In this document: in pieces, positions 59,640 through 64,000 of the stretch | Position numbering within the stretch: position 1 is the stretch's first letter | Layout of the letters: every line of letters begins with the position of its first letter | NCBI GenBank assembly: GCA_001939145.1 | Contig: LSRX01000257.1 | Coordinates: 250,950 to 314,949, forward strand | Source of the DNA: Symbiodinium microadriaticum | Taxonomy: Eukaryota > Sar > Dinophyceae > Suessiales > Symbiodiniaceae | Length of the DNA: 64,000 nucleotides | Direction: 5' to 3' | Made by a program: the position numbers and the translations under genes | Notes under the pieces: generated by a model | Seen by the model: the letters and a program-made list of their open reading frames with translations, nothing else | Told to the model about the DNA's origin: nothing | Database searches by the model: none

Positions 59640-60940
59640 TTAGTAGTAGGGTGCAGGGTTCAGGTTTTAGGGTTTAGGATTTAGGGTTTAAGGTTTAGGT
59701 TTCAGCGTTTACCGTTTAAGGTTTAAGGGAGCCTGGCATAGACATAGGATAAGATGTCAGGTGTGACTGGGCTCTCGAAGGCAGCTCTGTGTTTGTCACC
59801 ATAGTGTTCCTTCTTGCAGATGCTAGCCATCAACTCATTGTCCAGAGAAAACAGCAAGTCAGGGGACGGATAGCTGCACCAATGCATGTGCATTAAATCC
59901 TAAGCCCTCAACCCCTAAACCTTAAACCCTAAATTCCTAAGCCCTGAACCCCTAAGCCATAATTATGCCTTAAGCTTCAACCCCAAGGGTCTAAACTATC
60001 TTCAAGGCTTTTGGGTACCAGGAACCATAGGCATAGACTACTTGAGCCCCTTAGGCTGCTAACTTAAAGACAGAGACATCAGGATTTCGAGCTTGTGGGT
60101 CCCGCTAAACCCCTGAGATTTGGAGGTCCTAAAGGAAACGAGCCGAGGCACTAAAAGAAAGAGCAACGTATGCTAACATCAAGTTCACAACCTCATACAG
60201 GGATAAAGTTACCTAAATAACGGCTTACCGGGTTGCCCTAAACCCTCAACCGCCTTAACCCTATTTAATCTTCTATTTTTAGGGCTCCTTCTTCATGAGA
60301 TTGCCTTATGCAAAGCCTTAACCAAGATGTTATTTGGGGCTAGCTAGACCCTAAGAGAGGGACAGGGTTGCATGCTTTGGCCGCCCTGAGCCGCATGTAC
60401 GTGGAGCCCTACTGTCAGCCAAGACTATATGGCCTCAAGCCACGTCAACGCCCCAAATCCATAACCCAAAGCCCCGATCCGAACCTCGTGGCAAAGTGTA
60501 CTGTTGCGTACATGGGGCTACATAGGAATATTTGCGCCAATGTAGACACCCGTGACCTGCCAGAATTTTCAGTGCTCTTTGAGGGGTAGATAAAAGGTAG
60601 CCATACAATCAACAAGCTAAAGTCTCTGGGTGGTCTGCTTCTCCATCATGTCCCTTGGTGAGCCCAACCAAGAAGACGCGAGCACTTTGACATAGAAACC
60701 GTGTGAATAATCTCTACCTATGGCACCAATAAGAAGCAGCACCCTCACTCAACCCCTAAGCCCTAATTCGCAAAAACGCCTAAACCGTAACCACACCCTA
60801 AACCCTAAACCCAACCTGTGTCCCAAAAAGCACGCTAAACCCTGAACCCTAAACCCAACCTGTGTCTCAAAAAGCATACTAAACCCTGAATCCTAAACCT
60901 AACCCTAAACCCTAAACCCTAAACCCTCTGGGTTTTTTGG
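59640..60940. other. Mostly non-coding
   Basis: TTTAGGG run at 59655-59725, CCCTAAA runs at 59895-59955 and 60735-60930 (with a 57-bp direct repeat CCCAACCTGTGTC(C/T)CAAAAAGC), and short repeats at about 60000-60060. The 73-codon plus frame at 60368 is weakly protein-like. Confidence 0.45.
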
Positions 60941-60943
60941 GGC

Positions 60944-61020
60944 TCCGGATTCCTCGTCGCCACGGCCGCGCGGCTTCCCACGGCGCCGCGGCAGGACAGG
61001 AGAAGGCTCGGGCACGACAC
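60944..61020 (-). CDS. Candidate exon with AT-hook-like motif
   Basis: Minus-strand CCCTGCAG|GT to TCCGGA|GCCCCA (GC donor). Reads VVPEPSPVLPRRRGKPRGRG then DEESG. RGKPRGRG resembles the AT-hook core (RGRP in basic, Pro/Gly context) but lacks the final Pro. Strong G/C third-position bias. It could belong to the RCC1-like gene 1.2 kb upstream on the same strand; that is inference. Confidence 0.34.
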
Positions 61021-61149
61021 CTGCAGGGAAATTGAGGCTTTAGGGATTTCTTGCGGGGCGTAGGGCTTTGGGATTTCTTGTGGTGTAGGGTTTAGGGTTT
61101 ATGGGTTTATGGGTTTAGGGTTTAGGGGATTTGAGAGATCAAATTAGGG

Positions 61150-61222
61150 GTACCCATAGGCTCCTTTTTGGGATTACCCTATAGGATCCTAAGTACAAAA
61201 CACAAGAAGGAACTACTATGGT
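61150..61222. mobile_element. Family A element, right end lost
   Basis: TACCCATAGGCTCCTTTTTG ... AGAAGGAACTACTATGG, then joined to a truncated family B sequence (AAGGGCCTTAACGATTAAAA, 61228-61280). Confidence 0.65.
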
Positions 61223-61691
61223 AATGCAAGGGCCTTAACGATTAAAAATGGGTTTTGGGGTACCTCACCGCAAGCAATAGGCAACTACTCAAGCGAAAAA
61301 AATACCTGGTTTAGTAGTCCTGGTTAGGGGTTCTATCTTAAGGTGCCCTAGTTTCGGAACCTCCCAAATCGGATCCCTTGCAATGCTAGGTTTCAAGAAA
61401 CCCGGTTCTTTCGAATTGAAAACCTCTTTTGATGTGGGCTGTCCTCAATTTCACAGCCCACAGGGTCCAGAGTTTGGTGTTGTGCTATGCTTTAGTTTAT
61501 GGCTTTAGGCATGTGGAGTGTTGAATTCCTGTTTAGGCGTGTAGGGCTTTAGTTTAGACAGTAACATCAGGCGATGGTGTGGGACTAAATTTTTTCGGCT
61601 TCGAGTGAGGATCTGTGAGCCCTCAAATGCTCAGGGGTTGGGGAAGATGTCAGATGGGGCCTAAATTGTCGTGCCACGCTGTCTTCTACAG

Positions 61692-61776
61692 TACCCATAC
61701 GCTCCATTGTAGTTCCTTTTTGTGGTTTCATCCAGAAGGTTATCCCATAAAGGAACTACTATGGAGTCTATGGGTA
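61692..61776. mobile_element. Family A short inverted-repeat element
   Basis: TACCCATACGCTCCATTGTA and TACTATGGAGTCTATGGGTA ends. Flanking bases suggest a TA target. It interrupts a coding-like frame (ARHRRAACDLSVFTRPPLQS starts right after it). Confidence 0.82.
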
Positions 61777-61879
61777 GTGCCAGGCACCGGCGAGCAGCGT
61801 GCGATTTGTCCGTTTTCACTCGCCCACCGTTACAAAGCGGTATTCGCTTCAACGCTCGGTGGCCGCAGCCAACACAGGC

Positions 61880-62240
61880 GCCAACAAGTGATCAGAGGTT
61901 GAGGGTTTAGGGTTTGGGGTTTAGGGGCTTAGAGTTTGGGGGTTGAGCGGCGAAAACACAGATGAGAACACCATTCTCCAAAGGTGCCAACACGGATCAG
62001 CCGTCTGATTCATGGGGCTTCGTCTGAAACCCGAACCTGTCTTAACCAAACCCCGCCACTGCCAAAGCCAAATTATACCACCCAAACGCCCAGACCGCAA
62101 CCACCTTAAAACCATATACTACTCGCGTAACCTTAATGCACGCCCTTATTCTCACTCCCTTGGAGTGTTGGTATATAAAACATGCAACATACTTCTCCTA
62201 AGAGCACTAAAGAAAGGTCCCTAAACCTAAGCCGCATCTT
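61880..62240. other. Short telomere-type run, then no clear gene
   Basis: GGGTTTAGGGTTTGGGGTTT at 61902, and weak frames on both strands to 62224. Confidence 0.45.
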
Positions 62241-62250
62241 TAGCCTCAAG

Positions 62251-63144
62251 TCACCCCACCTGTTCGGGGACGTCGCATTGACCCCATCTGTTTCTGCCGA
62301 AACAGACCAGATCCCCATCGGCTGTTATCACACAGGTATGATGCAATCCGGCAGACACCGCTGAAACAGGGCCAAGGGCCTCTGGAACGTTGCATTGGCC
62401 ATCCTTGTTCAATCCGAAACACACCAGCCGTCTGTCGGCAGTAATTGCGCAGGTGTAGTGATACCCTGCAGATACCGCCAAAACGGGCCCCAAGTCTGCA
62501 GGCACTGCGCACTGGCCCTCGCTCTTTTCTCCGAAGCAAACCAGCTGACCGTCTGCCTTCACTGCACACGTGTGATCTTCGCCGGCAGATACAGCCACCA
62601 CAGGGCCCAAACCTGCTGGGACGCGGCACTGGCCCTCGTTTCCACGTCCGAAGCAAAGCAGCTACCCGTCGATCTGCACTGCACAACTGTGGTGAGCTCC
62701 GGCAGCAACTGCTATTACTGGCCCGATTCCTTCCGGCACATCGCACTTGCCCTCGTTGGGATGACCGAAGCAAACCAGTCGTCCATCCGCCCTCACTGCA
62801 CAGGTGTGAGAGAAGTCTACAGCAACAGCTAGAGTTTGTCCAAGCATGGCTGGCACGTCGCACAGGCCATGGCTGTTTTGTTGCAAGTTCACGACTTGCC
62901 CGGGCTTGATGTTCTGGACGTACTCCTTGTTAGCTCCGAAACAACGCAATAGTGCAGCTGTCGTTATGACGCAGGTGTGATGATAGCCTGCAGACACCGC
63001 CACAACAGGTCCCAAGTCTGCTGGCACATCGCACTGGCCTTCTTCGTTTCGACCGAAGCACACAAGCTGCCCGGCGGCGTTCAACGCACAAGTGTGCTGG
63101 TATCCTGCAGACACGGCCAGCACAGGCCCCAGGTGCGGTGCCAT
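62251..63144 (-). CDS. RCC1-like beta-propeller repeat protein with one in-frame TAG
   Basis: One minus frame of 297 codons holds seven RCC1-like repeats of about 38-40 residues: LGPVxAVSAGxxHTCA, then DGxLVCFGxNxxGQCDVP. Seven such blades form a propeller; RCC1 relatives act in Ran exchange, ubiquitin ligases or signalling, and the exact role here is unknown. Repeat 2 has about 17 extra residues (EYVQNIKPGQVVNLQQN). In repeat 4 the codon for Gln in DGQLVCFG is TAG (62662-62664); the frame continues perfectly after it. I start at an ATG just before repeat 1 (MAPHLGPV); the frame stays open to an ATG at 63303, and CAG|GTC beside the first could instead be an acceptor. It ends VPEQVG-TGA, with CAG|GTGGGG a possible donor just before. 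Confidence 0.78.
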
Positions 63145-63303
63145 GACCTGATACAGCACGGATATGCATTCCACAACTCGCGTTTTCGCGAGGCATAGCG
63201 CAACACTTCTTGGCGCACGCAGCTGACGTGCACCCCGCTGGCTGTGTGCAAGAGTCGACGTCAGTCCTGGACGAGCACATCCGCGTAGCTGACGGGAAAC
63301 CAT
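63145..63303 (-). CDS. Possible N-terminal extension of the RCC1-like protein
   Basis: The same frame extends 53 codons upstream to an ATG (MVSRQLRGCARPGLTS). The peptide is basic and Cys/Ala-rich with no repeat. It could be a targeting segment, or intron if translation begins at 63144. Confidence 0.3.
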
Positions 63304-63830
63304 TTGCCACGGCTAGACAGCTCCCCGTGAAGATGTGGATCAATCCACTAAATGTCTCGTGGGCTTACTTACGTACATCTTCGTCCATCATCGCGAGAGC
63401 ATGTTGGAGAAACTGGCAGCGTGAACAGAGGGGAGAACTGCACCAACGCACACACAAAAGGCTGGAGGGCTCCCGGAGTTTTCGAACCATATGTTGAATG
63501 TCCTGCATGCTCAGAAGAGCCGGATGACTCGTTGTCGCAGTGGCAAGCTACTTCGCAGTGACCCAGACCCTGAACCTTGAACATCAAAATCCACGTCGAT
63601 TCAGCGCACCCCACTGCTTAGGATACGAACCCTGCATGAAAAGGCCGTCCAGACTAGTGCTCTGTATTTGCAAAAGGTCCCCAACCATCCAGCCGAAGAC
63701 CAATTTTTTTCTACCTTCAAAGGGTCCATGCACCCATACATAGTATGTACTTTGCGCCCTAAAGTACCTGTATAGGGCCGAAGAAGCATCTACCAACTTA
63801 ACTCAGTACGGTGGTCCCAGGGAGTCCAAA
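63304..63830. other. No clear gene
   Basis: A 95-codon plus frame (63210-63497) and minus frames overlap without a clear winner. A short GTACCT-type element (GGGTCCATGCACCCATACAT ... AAAGTACCTG) lies at 63723-63775. Confidence 0.35.
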
Positions 63831-63955
63831 CACACCCTAAAACCAAAAACACCCTAAACATTGCATAATCCCTAAATCGTAAACCCTAACCCCCAAACCC
63901 CTGAACCCCTAATCCCTAAACCCTAAACCTAATCCCTAAACCCCAAACAGAGAAC
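63830..63955 (-). repeat. CCCTAAA array at the window end
   Basis: About 14 degenerate CCCTAAA/CCCAAA units. Confidence 0.85.
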
Positions 63956-64000
63956 CCTATGGGAAGCCATACAGAGCTCCTGGTCGAAGCCGGCTGAAGC

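Noticed and set aside
61470..61500. Plus-strand TGG-TGT-TGT (WCC) near 61482
   Set aside because: No WS-x-x-K part upstream and a stop five codons later.
62395..62909. Plus frames of 145 and 154 codons opposite the RCC1-like gene
   Set aside because: Antisense shadows; only the minus frame shows the LVCFG and GQCDVP repeats.
600..63960. Treating the window as a true chromosome end
   Set aside because: Telomere-type runs are in both orientations, are degenerate, and are mixed with exons and elements throughout.

Overview
The window looks like nuclear DNA of a dinoflagellate (inference, about 75% sure). Three things point that way. Degenerate TTTAGGG/CCCTAAA telomere-type repeats are scattered over nearly all of the 64 kb in both orientations. 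Coding sequence comes as small exons, several of which fit GC-AG introns. Two protein families common in dinoflagellate gene sets are present: Cys mod­ules of the pattern [FY]-D-C-x(n)-W-S-x-x-K-K-x-W-C-C, and RCC1-like repeats ending in LVCFG. I see no operons, ribosomal RNA, tRNA, CRISPR array, phage or bacterial feature.

Layout. 0-9 kb: telomere-like repeats, short inverted-repeat elements and a few small coding-like exons. 9-27 kb: coding signal mainly on the minus strand. The best gene of the window lies here, a long exon (25416-26819) with eleven Cys modules, with smaller exons of the same family at 26945-27079, 25197-25283, 24897-24938, 22100-22169, 11570-11620 and perhaps 9.2-9.7 kb. 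Between them lie a major-facilitator transporter exon (15148-15567, perhaps with 19593-19676) and a gene of unknown function (13771 to 12995). A 3 kb cluster of AGT-type triplet repeats sits at 16.1-19.0 kb. 28-58 kb: repeat-rich, with many candidate exons, more often on the plus strand. The best supported is a five-exon unknown gene at 39.2-40.5 kb whose inferred introns keep reading phase. 59-63.4 kb: minus-strand exons, ending with an RCC1-like repeat gene at 62251-63144 that carries one in-frame TAG exactly where its sister repeats have CAG.

The intergenic DNA is built from at least six families of short (about 70-150 bp) terminal-inverted-repeat elements (called A, B, C, D, E and G here), from interstitial telomere-type tracts, some of which lie inside those elements, and from AT, GATA, GCAT and GA microsatellites. 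There are six single-N gaps. Three are flanked by a direct duplication of the same sequence and look like assembly joins.

Confidence is high for the Cys-module exon, the RCC1-like gene and the transporter exon. It is moderate to low for most other exons, which rest on reading-frame quality, amino-acid composition, plausible splice borders and phase, not on homology.
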